Notes under the pieces: model-generated | Database searches by the model: none | Seen by the model: the letters and a program-made list of their open reading frames with translations, nothing else | Told to the model about the DNA's origin: nothing | Part shown: in pieces, positions 56,884 through 64,000 of the stretch | Position numbering within the stretch: the first letter of the stretch is position 1 | Layout of the letters: each line of letters begins with the position of its first letter | From: AP-15 sp963781215 | GTDB taxonomy: Bacteria > Pseudomonadota > Alphaproteobacteria > ATCC43930 > CGMCC-115725 | Length of the DNA stretch: 64,000 nt | Reading direction: 5' to 3' | Assembly: GCA_963781215.1 (NCBI GenBank) | Contig: CAWAFE010000028.1 | Span: 186,001 to 250,000, forward strand | Program-made: the position numbers and the translations under genes

Positions 56884-59049
56884 CTATCCCAACGCGCCCG
56901 ATTGGCGCAGCGCCGTGATCTCGTCGCGGGGGAGGTCGAGCACGTCGCGGAGAACGGCGTCGGTGTCGGCGCCGAGCGCCGGCGCGGGGGCGAAGCTGCG
57001 GCCGAAGCTGGCGCGCCAGGGTAGGCCGGGCAGGAGGCCCGCGCCGTTCGCGTCCCAGAACCGGCGTTCCCGCAAGTGATCGCTGCCGACGAGTTCGAGC
57101 GAGGTGGCAAGCGCCGCGGACGGGATGCCGGCACGGCGCAGCTCCACGGCGGCGGCCTCGGCGGGGCGGGAACGCAGCCAGGTGGCGAGTGCGCAATCGA
57201 TCCCGACGCGGCGTGCCGAGCGCTCCGGAAACCGAAGCGCCGTCAGTGGAGACAGCGCCGGGACGAGGTCGCAGAGGCGGCGCCATTCCTCGTCGTGCGT
57301 GACGGCGAGGCTGATCCAGGCGTCGTCGCCGGCGCAGTGAAAGGCGCCGTGCGGGGTGCAGTCGACGGATTGGTTGCCCTGCGGCTGCGGCGGGGCGTCG
57401 AGCTGGGTCGCCAGCAACGGCTCGGCCATTGTCCACAGCATGGCCTCGATCATCGAGAAATCGATGCGGGCGACGCCGCCGGCCCGTCGGCGATGCCAGA
57501 GTGCGGCGGCGGTGACGAAAGCCAGCATCAGGCCACACATCGGGTCGAGCCAGGCGAAGCCGACCCGCGGCGGAATGTCCGGATGGCGGTTGAGTCCGGC
57601 AAAGCCGGCATAGCACTGCAATAGGGTGCCGTAGGCGACCGCCTGCGCCTCGGGGCCGGTTCGCCCGAGGCCGGAGGCCGAGACATAGACGAGACCGGGA
57701 TTGAGCGCCGCAAGCGCTTCGGCGCCGAGGCCCAGCCGGTCCATGACCCCGGTCGCGAAATTCTCGATCAGCACGTCGGATTTTGCCGCCAACTGCTGTG
57801 CGACGGCGATGGCCTCCGGCTTTTTGAGGTCGAGGACGATGCTTTTTTTGGCCTGGCCGAGGACGGTGTGCAGTTCGCCGGCGCGGCCCGGATCGCCGCG
57901 GCCGGGCGCCTCGATCTTGACGACCTCGGCGCCCATCGCCGCCAGATAGCGGGTCGCCGTCGGCCCGGCGATGACCCAGCTGAAATCGAGGACTCGGACG
58001 CCGGCGAGCGGCATCGGCCCGGCACCTCGATCCCTCCGGGCAGCCCCGTCCGCGATTCGCAGCCCGAAGGGCGGCCCGGGCGCCCTGACCGTCTGCCCGC
58101 CGATTTCGATCGGCCGCCAGAAGCCCCGGTGCGAGAGCTGGGGCGAAGCGAGCTGCTCGGCCGGCTCGCGCAGCGGAAAGCTCGGCACATGGGCGGCCTG
58201 GGCCGCGTCGGCGATCCATTGCTTGTCGTGTTGCCGGCTCCAGGCCGACATCAACGCGTAGAGGGCATCCCAATTGGCGACCCGGCCGGGCTTGGCGGCA
58301 AAGCGCGGATCGGCACCCCAGTCGGGCGAGCCCATCACCCCGAGCCACGATGCCCATTGACGCTCCTCGCGCGGCGAGATCGCCACATAGCCATCGCGCG
58401 CCGGCAGGATCGCGACGGTGGCGCCGTTGCCGTCCGCCACCCGCTGGCGCGGTCGGCTCCTGCCGTGGAGGCCGGCATTGGCCAGCTCGGTGATCGCCAG
58501 TGTCGCCAGCGCCTCCTCGATCGATACGTCGATGACCGCGCCCGGCCCCACCGCCAAGACCGCGTGCATACCGGCGCAGGCCGCGGCGAGCCCACCGATG
58601 AAGGCCGATTGCCGGCCGACCGGGCGGATCGGCGCCTCGTCCAGATCGTCCACCTGTCCGGTCAACAGCCGGGCGATGCCGCTCGAATAGAGCAAGGTCA
58701 AGTCCGAGGCCGGATCGTCCGCCATTGGCCCGGTCTGCCCGAACGGCGAGATCAGGACGAGCGCCGCCCTCGAATTGCGCCGGCGCAGGCTGTCGGCGTC
58801 ATGTTGGCGGGCGTGAAGATCGCGCGGCCGGCCTTCGCAGACGATCAGATCGGCTGCCGCGACCGCCGGCCAGCGATCGTTCTCGGCGACCACCGTCTTG
58901 CCGTTGGACAGGCATTGGGCGAGCGGGGTCGAGCCGGCCGGGCCGATGCAGACGACGGTGGCGCCGACATCGGCGAAGAGGCGCCCGCAGACGGCGGCGG
59001 CCAAGCCGTCGCCGAGCTGAACGACCCGCAACCCCGCCAGCAGCGACAT
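56884..59049 (-). CDS. Tandem-domain family III CoA-transferase
   Basis: The product has 721 residues with two CaiB/BaiF domains. Domain 1 (about 1-340) starts MSLLAGLRVVQLGDGLAAAV and has its Asp in VIDVSIEEALATLAI. Domain 2 (about 350-721) starts LAGVRVLDFSWVIAGPTATR and has Asp in ARIDFSMIEAMLW, with ENFATGVMDRLGLG. Most family members are single-domain homodimers, so this is a fused dimer. Domain 1 lacks the VVENFRPG motif and may be degenerate. Start 59049 is preferred over 59184. Divergent from the LLM gene at 59168. Confidence 0.88.
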   Translation of the reverse strand: MSLLAGLRVVQLGDGLAAAVCGRLFADVGATVVCIGPAGSTPLAQCLSNGKTVVAENDRWPAVAAADLIVCEGRPRDLHARQHDADSLRRRNSRAALVLISPFGQTGPMADDPASDLTLLYSSGIARLLTGQVDDLDEAPIRPVGRQSAFIGGLAAACAGMHAVLAVGPGAVIDVSIEEALATLAITELANAGLHGRSRPRQRVADGNGATVAILPARDGYVAISPREERQWASWLGVMGSPDWGADPRFAAKPGRVANWDALYALMSAWSRQHDKQWIADAAQAAHVPSFPLREPAEQLASPQLSHRGFWRPIEIGGQTVRAPGPPFGLRIADGAARRDRGAGPMPLAGVRVLDFSWVIAGPTATRYLAAMGAEVVKIEAPGRGDPGRAGELHTVLGQAKKSIVLDLKKPEAIAVAQQLAAKSDVLIENFATGVMDRLGLGAEALAALNPGLVYVSASGLGRTGPEAQAVAYGTLLQCYAGFAGLNRHPDIPPRVGFAWLDPMCGLMLAFVTAAALWHRRRAGGVARIDFSMIEAMLWTMAEPLLATQLDAPPQPQGNQSVDCTPHGAFHCAGDDAWISLAVTHDEEWRRLCDLVPALSPLTALRFPERSARRVGIDCALATWLRSRPAEAAAVELRRAGIPSAALATSLELVGSDHLRERRFWDANGAGLLPGLPWRASFGRSFAPAPALGADTDAVLRDVLDLPRDEITALRQSGALG

Positions 59050-59167
59050 TGGCGACCCTTCCGTCGAGGAAGCGCCGGTTGTGGCCGAAGGTTCTGCAAA
59101 CCGCAATGGGTTTGGCCTCGCCCGATATGCGATGATGGGCCTGCGCACGGCGGCGGAGGAGATCGGT

Positions 59168-60178
59168 ATGGGCAGGCTCGGCATTGCGTTCTCGGGCGGC
59201 GCCAGCCCGGCCGAGATCGTCGAGTGCGTCAGGCTCGCGGAGGCGCTCGGCTACGAGTCGGCCTGGGTCGCCGAAGGGCATGGCGGCGACCAGTTCGCGG
59301 TATTGGCCGCCTGTGCCGCGCAGACCTCGACGATCCTGCTCGGCACCAGCATCACCAGCGTCTTTGTCCGCACCGCGCCGACGATCGCGATGGCCGCGGC
59401 GAGCATCGACGACATTTCCGCCGGCCGGTTCATCCTGGGGCTGGGGTCGAGCCATAAGGTGCAGGTCGAGGGCGAGCACGGCGTGCCCTACGGCAAGCCG
59501 CTGACCCGTGTGCGCGAATTCGTCGCGGTCATCCGCGCGCTGCTGCGCGACGGCCATGTCTGCTACCAAGGCGAGACGGTCGGGATCGAAGGTTTCGATC
59601 TGTGGTTTACGCCGCGGCGCCCCGCAGTCCCGATTTACCTGTCTGCCGTCTTTCCCAAGATGCTGGCGCTGTGCGGCGAAATCGCCGACGGCGTCATTCT
59701 GACGCGAAGCTCGCTCGGGACCGGGGCGCTCGTCAAAGAGCGGCTCGCCGAAGGCGCCACGCGGGTCGGCCGCGACCCGAGCCGGATCGCCGTCACCTCT
59801 CTGCTGCCGACCGCCGTGGGCCGCACTCGGCGCGAGGCGCTCGACACATTGCGGCCGGGCCTCGCCTTCTATACCGGCTTCTTTCCCCGCTACAACCGGC
59901 TGATGGCCGAGCACGGCTTCGCGGAGGAGGCGGCGGCGGTGGCGGAAGCCTGGTCGCGCGGCGACCGGCAGGCGGCCGAGCGGGCGGTCAGCGACGCTAT
60001 GATCGACGCCACCAGCGTCGCCGGTACGCCCGAGGAGTGCTGCGAGCGCATCGAGGCCTATCGCCGCTCCGGCATCGAGCTTCCGATCCTGAGCCCGTTC
60101 GCCCGCGGTCCCGGCGCCAAGGCCAAGTTCGAGGCCGCGATCAGGGCCTGCGCGCCCGAAGGGACGCGACAGAGCTGA
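59168..60178 (+). CDS. LLM-class flavin-dependent oxidoreductase
   Basis: The product has 336 residues of the luciferase-like fold: RLGIAFSGGASPAEIVECVR, WVAEGHGGDQFAVLAACAAQ and ISAGRFILGLGSSHKVQVEG are typical, as is PVPIYLSAVFPKMLALCGE (read here RPAVPIYLSAV). The group uses reduced FMN or F420. It is one of four such enzymes in 12 kb. It is divergent from the tandem CoA-transferase gene. Substrate unknown. Confidence 0.88.
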   Translation: MGRLGIAFSGGASPAEIVECVRLAEALGYESAWVAEGHGGDQFAVLAACAAQTSTILLGTSITSVFVRTAPTIAMAAASIDDISAGRFILGLGSSHKVQVEGEHGVPYGKPLTRVREFVAVIRALLRDGHVCYQGETVGIEGFDLWFTPRRPAVPIYLSAVFPKMLALCGEIADGVILTRSSLGTGALVKERLAEGATRVGRDPSRIAVTSLLPTAVGRTRREALDTLRPGLAFYTGFFPRYNRLMAEHGFAEEAAAVAEAWSRGDRQAAERAVSDAMIDATSVAGTPEECCERIEAYRRSGIELPILSPFARGPGAKAKFEAAIRACAPEGTRQS

Positions 60179-60190
60179 GGTGCAAGACGC

Positions 60191-60478
60191 TCAGCTCGGG
60201 CGGCGCCAGCGCTGCCAAAGCCAAACAGCTGCGAGGACGAGCAACGATCCGACGACGGCGGCGATGACATCCCGCAACGAGACCGTCACCCTCTCGAGCC
60301 CGGGGAACAGGCCCAGCATTCGAAACAAAAGCCCGCCGACGAGAGCGCCGACCAGGCCCAGAGCCAGATTCCGGGCGGTCCCGAAGCCTTTGCGCTCCCC
60401 TTTGATGATCAACCCGGCGAGGCTTCCGCCAAGTAGGCCGACGATGATCCAAACGATGAATTGAGCGAGCGATACCAT
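60191..60478 (-). CDS. GlsB/YeaQ/YmgE-family membrane protein, second copy
   Basis: The product has 95 residues: FIVWIIVGLLGGSLAGLIIK, LALGLVGALVGGLLFRMLG and DVIAAVVGSLLVLAAVWLWQ are three helices with the family's Gly-rich spacing. It is more diverged than the copy at 48489. It converges on the LLM gene 12 bases away. Confidence 0.86.
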   Translation of the reverse strand: MVSLAQFIVWIIVGLLGGSLAGLIIKGERKGFGTARNLALGLVGALVGGLLFRMLGLFPGLERVTVSLRDVIAAVVGSLLVLAAVWLWQRWRRPS

Positions 60479-60668
60479 TGCAGCTTCCGGCTATTCGATT
60501 TATTTAGCCGATCCGGCGCGGCCCATGCAATCGTCCATCGGGCGTTGTGCTAAATTTCTGCTCCGACCGGGCAGCTTATTATTCGTGACATGTCGCGTCG
60601 GCGGAGCCGACCTCCCAATCGCGACTGGGGCTACCGCTTCTGATCCTCAATGCGGCGTCGGCGAATTC

Positions 60669-60687
60669 GGCGGTCAAAAAAACCGCC
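60669..60687 (+). terminator. Weak hairpin between genes, 60479-60764
   Basis: GGCGGT and ACCGCC enclose a loop of CAAAAAA. The stem is short and no T run follows, so a terminator role is doubtful. Apart from this, the 286-base gap upstream of the LLM gene at 60765 holds no recognisable gene. Confidence 0.3.
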
Positions 60688-60764
60688 TGGTGCCGTCGAG
60701 TTTGTGACAGAATTGGTTAGGGCGGCGTGCGCAACGCCGAGCAACGCCGGAAACGGAGAAACTC

Positions 60765-62009
60765 ATGCAGTTAATGTATTTCACCGAGCAGCCGATGTCG
60801 GCCTATCCGGCTGATGAGGGCCTGAAATTCGGCGCCACCGCGCTGATGTTTTCCAACAAGTACTTCGATCCGGTGGCCGGCAGCCGGCTCTACAACGAGT
60901 ATCTCGAGCACTACATCTATGCCGAGGAGATGGGCATTGAAGGCTTCATGCTGAACGAGCACCACAACGCGCCGTTCTGCATGCAGGCCAAATGCAACAT
61001 CTTTGCCTCGATCCTCGCCGCGGTGACGAAGAAGGCAAAGATCATCCTGCTCGGCAACCCGCTGCCCTTGGCCGAGAACCCGGTGCGGCTCGCCGAAGAA
61101 TTGTCGATGATCGACATGATCTCGAAGGGCAGGCTGGTTTCGGGCTTTGTCCGCGGCGGCGGCCAGGAGCAATTGGCCGCCGGCGTCAGCCCGGCCTACA
61201 ACCGCGAGCGCTTTCAGGAGGCGCACGATCTGATCATCGCCGCGTGGACCAGGCAGGGCCCGTTCCGCTGGGAAGGCACCCATTACCAGCACCGCGTCGT
61301 CAACCCGTGGACCGTGCCGTTGCAAAAACCGCATCCGCGGGTGTGGATCCCGGGTGTCATCAGCCCCGAAACGGTGGTATGGGCAGCCCAGCGCGGCTAT
61401 CCCTACATCGCGCTCAACACGCCGATCGACCGCACCAAGAAGATCTGGGAGATCTACGACGGCGTCGCGGCCGAGGCCGGCTTTGCCGGCGGTCCGGACT
61501 ATCACGGGATGCTGAAGCAGATCCACGTCGCCGAGACCGAGGAGAAGGCGCTCAAGAACGCTGCCCAATTCAGATGGATGCAGGGCGAGTTCACTGGCCT
61601 CGCCCACCCCGTATGGAGCACGCCCTCGGGTTACGGCAGCCCGGAAAACCGCCGCGCCTTTGTCGAGTTCGCCTCCGGCCGATCGAAAAACCCGCGCTAC
61701 CGTCCGGAGCTCGAAAAGCAGCTCGAAGATTTGATGATCATCGCCGGCACGCCAAAGCAGGTGATCGCCAAATTACGCATCCTGCTCGAAGAAACACGAC
61801 CCGGTATTCTTGGCATCTGGGGGAATGACGGCAACGTCACGCACGAGGACGCCAAAACCTGCATCCGGCTGTTGGGCCAGGAGGTGTTCCCGGCATTGCG
61901 CGAGATGGCCAAGGAATTCGACCTCAAGAGCCCGTTCGAGACCAACCAGCCGGTCAGCATCGACTATATGGGCGGTCTGCGGCATCCGGTGCGGGCCGCG
62001 GCGGAGTAA
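60765..62009 (+). CDS. LLM-class flavin-dependent monooxygenase
   Basis: The product has 414 residues. The start MQLMYFTEQPMSAYPADE and MGIEGFMLNEHHNAPFCMQA, then IILLGNPLPLAENPVRLAEE and MISKGRLVSGFVRGGGQEQL, mark the bacterial-luciferase-like group. GTPKQVIAKLRILLEETRPG is the usual C-terminal helix pair. GGAGAAACTC precedes the ATG. Substrate unknown; context suggests xenobiotic or natural-product catabolism. Confidence 0.9.
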   Translation: MQLMYFTEQPMSAYPADEGLKFGATALMFSNKYFDPVAGSRLYNEYLEHYIYAEEMGIEGFMLNEHHNAPFCMQAKCNIFASILAAVTKKAKIILLGNPLPLAENPVRLAEELSMIDMISKGRLVSGFVRGGGQEQLAAGVSPAYNRERFQEAHDLIIAAWTRQGPFRWEGTHYQHRVVNPWTVPLQKPHPRVWIPGVISPETVVWAAQRGYPYIALNTPIDRTKKIWEIYDGVAAEAGFAGGPDYHGMLKQIHVAETEEKALKNAAQFRWMQGEFTGLAHPVWSTPSGYGSPENRRAFVEFASGRSKNPRYRPELEKQLEDLMIIAGTPKQVIAKLRILLEETRPGILGIWGNDGNVTHEDAKTCIRLLGQEVFPALREMAKEFDLKSPFETNQPVSIDYMGGLRHPVRAAAE

Positions 62010-62104
62010 TCGAGCGGGTCGAGGCCGGTTCGAGAGGGACGCGGCGCCGGCCCGATTGGCTGCGCCGCAAACCTCTATCGCATCGTCTCTCAGGAGAGAT
62101 TCGC

Positions 62105-62497
62105 ATGACTTCGATCGTGGGCACCTGGAAATTGGCTCGGGCAACGGCCCAGGACGCAGCGGGTAAGGCGCTGCCGTCCCCCTATGGGCCAAGGGCGATG
62201 GGCCGGGTCACGTTTACCGCGGACGGGCGCATGATGTCCGTCGTCTGCGACGGCCGGCCGGAGCTGCCCACGGGCGCCGGTAGGGACTACAGCTCGTATT
62301 GTGGCAACTACACCTTCGACGGGTCGCGGCTCGTCACCAGGGTCGACGCGGCCTCGGACCCGAGCCGGATCGGCAGCGATCAAGCCCGCGGGGTGCGTTT
62401 CGAGGGCGGCCAGATGATCCTGTCGCCGCCGCCGCGCCGGACCGGCGGCGGCGAGGAGCACCGCGAGATCTATTGGGAGCGCATCGCCGCGGAATAG
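62105..62497 (+). CDS. Lipocalin-like domain protein
   Basis: The product has 130 residues: IVGTWKLARATAQDAAGKAL, then YGPRAMGRVTFTADGRMMSV and GNYTFDGSRLVTRVDAASDP, closing with EIYWERI. This fits the lipocalin-like_2/5 type, a small cytosolic beta barrel. It lies 95 bases after the LLM gene and in the same direction. Function unknown. Confidence 0.82.
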   Translation: MTSIVGTWKLARATAQDAAGKALPSPYGPRAMGRVTFTADGRMMSVVCDGRPELPTGAGRDYSSYCGNYTFDGSRLVTRVDAASDPSRIGSDQARGVRFEGGQMILSPPPRRTGGGEEHREIYWERIAAE

Positions 62498-62552
62498 CGG
62501 TGCGCCGACGCTTGCCGTTGTCCATGCGGCGGGACGGGGCGGGGCCGATCCG

Positions 62553-63374
62553 CTACAGGAAATCGCGCGCCCGCTCGATGTCCTCGAGGACGCTCCAGTG
62601 GGAGACGAGAAGAACTTCGTCAAAGCCCATCTGCTCGATCCTCTTCAACCGTCGGCGCGCTTCGTCCGGCGGGCAGATCAGCGAGACATGGGCGACCTCC
62701 GCCAGGCTCGCCGATTCCGGCCGCTCGGCGAGGTCGATCGCGACATTGGCCAGCACCGCGTTGTCGCCGCCCGCTTCGCGATAGAGGCGCATGCCCGCTT
62801 CGAGGTCGTCCCAGCTGCTGAACCGGCCCGATGGGGTCCAGCCCTGGCACTCCTTCGCCGCATAGCCGATCCAGCGCGGACTGCGCCAAGCTCCGACATA
62901 GATCGGCGGCCCGCCGCCGCATCCGGGCCACGGCGACAGGGTCCCGCCATTGACCGGCTCGCCGCGCCACGCCCGCCGCATGATGTCGAGCGAATTTCTC
63001 AATGTGCGGAAACGATGGTCGTAGTCGGCGCCGAGCAGCTCGAAATCCGCCCGCGTCGAGCCGCTGCCGACACCGAGGCGCAGCCGGTTCCCCGACAGCG
63101 CCTGAACCGACTGCACGCGATGGGCGAGCTCGATCGGGTTGCGCAACGAGACTTGCAGCACCGCGATTCCCAGCTCGACCCGCGTGGTCGCCGTGGCGAG
63201 CGCCGCCAGCGCCGTCAACGGATCGAGGGTGGGCCGGCCCCGGCCGAGCGAATCCCCGACCCAGATCCCGGGAAACCCGCCGGCCTCGCTGCGGCGGGCA
63301 TAATCGGCCATCCCGCTCAGCAATTGACCGGGCTCAACGTCGGGGTTTGGGCGGATCTGAACGCTCACGCGCAT
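62553..63374 (-). CDS. LLM-class flavin-dependent oxidoreductase
   Basis: The product has 273 residues, the fourth luciferase-like protein here: VSVQIRPNPDVEPGQLLSGM, FPGIWVGDSLGRGRPTLDPL, NRLRLGVGSGSTRADFELLG and PPIYVGAWRSPRWIGYAAKE. Shorter than the other three. The start at 63374 is preceded by an AT-rich tract (63376-63420). Divergence from its neighbours cannot be assessed; the next gene on this strand is a P450. Confidence 0.87.
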   Translation of the reverse strand: MRVSVQIRPNPDVEPGQLLSGMADYARRSEAGGFPGIWVGDSLGRGRPTLDPLTALAALATATTRVELGIAVLQVSLRNPIELAHRVQSVQALSGNRLRLGVGSGSTRADFELLGADYDHRFRTLRNSLDIMRRAWRGEPVNGGTLSPWPGCGGGPPIYVGAWRSPRWIGYAAKECQGWTPSGRFSSWDDLEAGMRLYREAGGDNAVLANVAIDLAERPESASLAEVAHVSLICPPDEARRRLKRIEQMGFDEVLLVSHWSVLEDIERARDFL

Positions 63375-63413
63375 ATTGAACCTATCGATTGAAAATTATA
63401 ACGGAAGATCATC

Positions 63414-64000
63414 TTATCTCTGTGATGAGGCGCCGGGAAGGGCGGTCGGATCGGCGGCCGCGACCCGCCGGCGCAGACGGAAGAGGGGAGGGTGGTCGGG
63501 CTGGGTGGTGACGATCGCAACCGGCGTGATCGGCTCGTCGGAGGCCCGCTCGATGTGAAAGGCTCGGACCAAGGTGGCGAGGACGAGGGTCGCTTCGGTC
63601 AATGCGAATTGGGCGCCGATGCAAACGCGCGGACCGACCCCGAACGGCAGATAGGCAAAACGGTCGGGCGGCGGCGCGCCGGGTAGAAAGCGGTCCGGGT
63701 CGAACGCCTCCGGCTGGGTCCACAGACGGCGGTGGCGGTGCAATACCCAGGGCGAGATCAGCACTATCGCACCGCCCGACAACGGCACATCGCCGGCGAT
63801 GTCGGCGGCGATCGCCCGGCGCGCGAGCGTGAAGGCCGGCGGATAGAGCCGCATCGCCTCTTGCACGACCGCGCGCGTATAGACGAGCGACGGCAACATC
63901 TCGGCGGCGTGGTCCGGATCGAGGTTGAGCGAGCCAAGTTCGGCGGCGAGGCGCTCCTGGATCTCGGGGCGACCCGGAGATGAGATAGAGCGACCAGAAC
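63414..64000 (-). CDS. Cytochrome P450, 3' part
   Basis: The gene runs off the right edge. The K-helix E-x-x-R is in VVQEAMRLYPPAFTLARRA, the PERF-like segment is EAFDPDRFLP, and the heme loop is YLPFGVGPRVCIGAQFAL with the Cys ligand. Upstream, GRPEIQERLAAELGSLNLDP is in the same frame, but the I-helix-side FWSLYLISG is in another frame, so one extra base lies near 63976. The gene codes for a haem monooxygenase that needs an electron donor, not seen here. Confidence 0.88.
   Translation of the reverse strand, partial: SGRSISSPGRPEIQERLAAELGSLNLDPDHAAEMLPSLVYTRAVVQEAMRLYPPAFTLARRAIAADIAGDVPLSGGAIVLISPWVLHRHRRLWTQPEAFDPDRFLPGAPPPDRFAYLPFGVGPRVCIGAQFALTEATLVLATLVRAFHIERASDEPITPVAIVTTQPDHPPLFRLRRRVAAADPTALPGASSQR

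Noticed and set aside
56513..58357. 614-residue minus-strand frame
   Set aside because: Out of frame with the tandem CoA-transferase, which occupies the same strand with intact motifs.
60525..60707. 60-residue ORF upstream of the LLM gene at 60765
   Set aside because: No homology, no ribosome site and ordinary intergenic composition.

Overview
The window is about 64 kb of high-GC, gene-dense chromosomal DNA from an alphaproteobacterium. The miaA-ilvB-ilvH-ilvC order, an imuA-imuB-dnaE2 mutagenesis cassette, gcvT-H-PA-PB behind a tandem glycine riboswitch, and the CCCGCnnnnGCGGG-type palindromic repeats fit a Rhodospirillales-like lineage; I cannot place it lower than class with confidence. 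No rRNA, tRNA or CRISPR was seen, and the only insertion-sequence trace is a short IS630 relic.

Layout. 1-5.1 kb: 3' end of miaA, then branched-chain amino-acid genes ilvB, ilvH and ilvC, with a low-GC, broken NucS-like nuclease gene wedged between ilvH and ilvC. 5.1-8.6 kb: OmpA-like protein, a DUF2092 secreted protein with a small partner, IS630 relic, glgA. 8.8-15.9 kb (minus strand): formyl-transferase/hydrolase, orphan sensor histidine kinase, peptide-ABC genes yejE and yejF without yejA or yejB, asd. 16-20.6 kb: WXXGXW lipoprotein, acyl-CoA synthetase, CoA-transferase, dienelactone hydrolase, internally deleted Gfo/Idh pseudogene. 20.6-26.4 kb: imuA-imuB-dnaE2. 26.4-28.7 kb: rnhA, thrB, dual-CDGSH protein, lipoprotein. 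28.76-33.4 kb: glycine riboswitch and glycine-cleavage operon. 33.5-38 kb: KpsC-like capsule glycosyltransferase, SDR, LTA-synthase-like membrane sulfatase. 38-44 kb: SDR, small secreted protein, DUF427, gamma-glutamyltransferase, a secreted EndoU-type nuclease with a translationally coupled small downstream gene, Nudix hydrolase, MFS carrier. 44.5-51.3 kb: GMC oxidoreductase, second MFS carrier, GlsB/YeaQ protein, beta-propeller plus MoaD/ThiS-like pair, PhnB-like VOC protein, MarR regulator. 51.6-64 kb: catabolic island with a RutA-like monooxygenase, a complete polyamine-type ABC transporter, a double CoA-transferase, three more luciferase-like oxidoreductases, a lipocalin-like protein and the 3' part of a cytochrome P450.

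Two genome-wide oddities stand out. Eight genes, including the housekeeping genes ilvC and gcvT, carry single-base frameshifts, about a dozen events and nearly all one-base insertions; this looks more like assembly error than true decay. Palindromic repeats are inserted in frame inside imuA and, three times, inside dnaE2. The best candidates for little-described biology are the EndoU/coupled-gene pair at 41.1-42.0 kb and the ubiquitin-like/beta-propeller pair at 49.0-50.3 kb.
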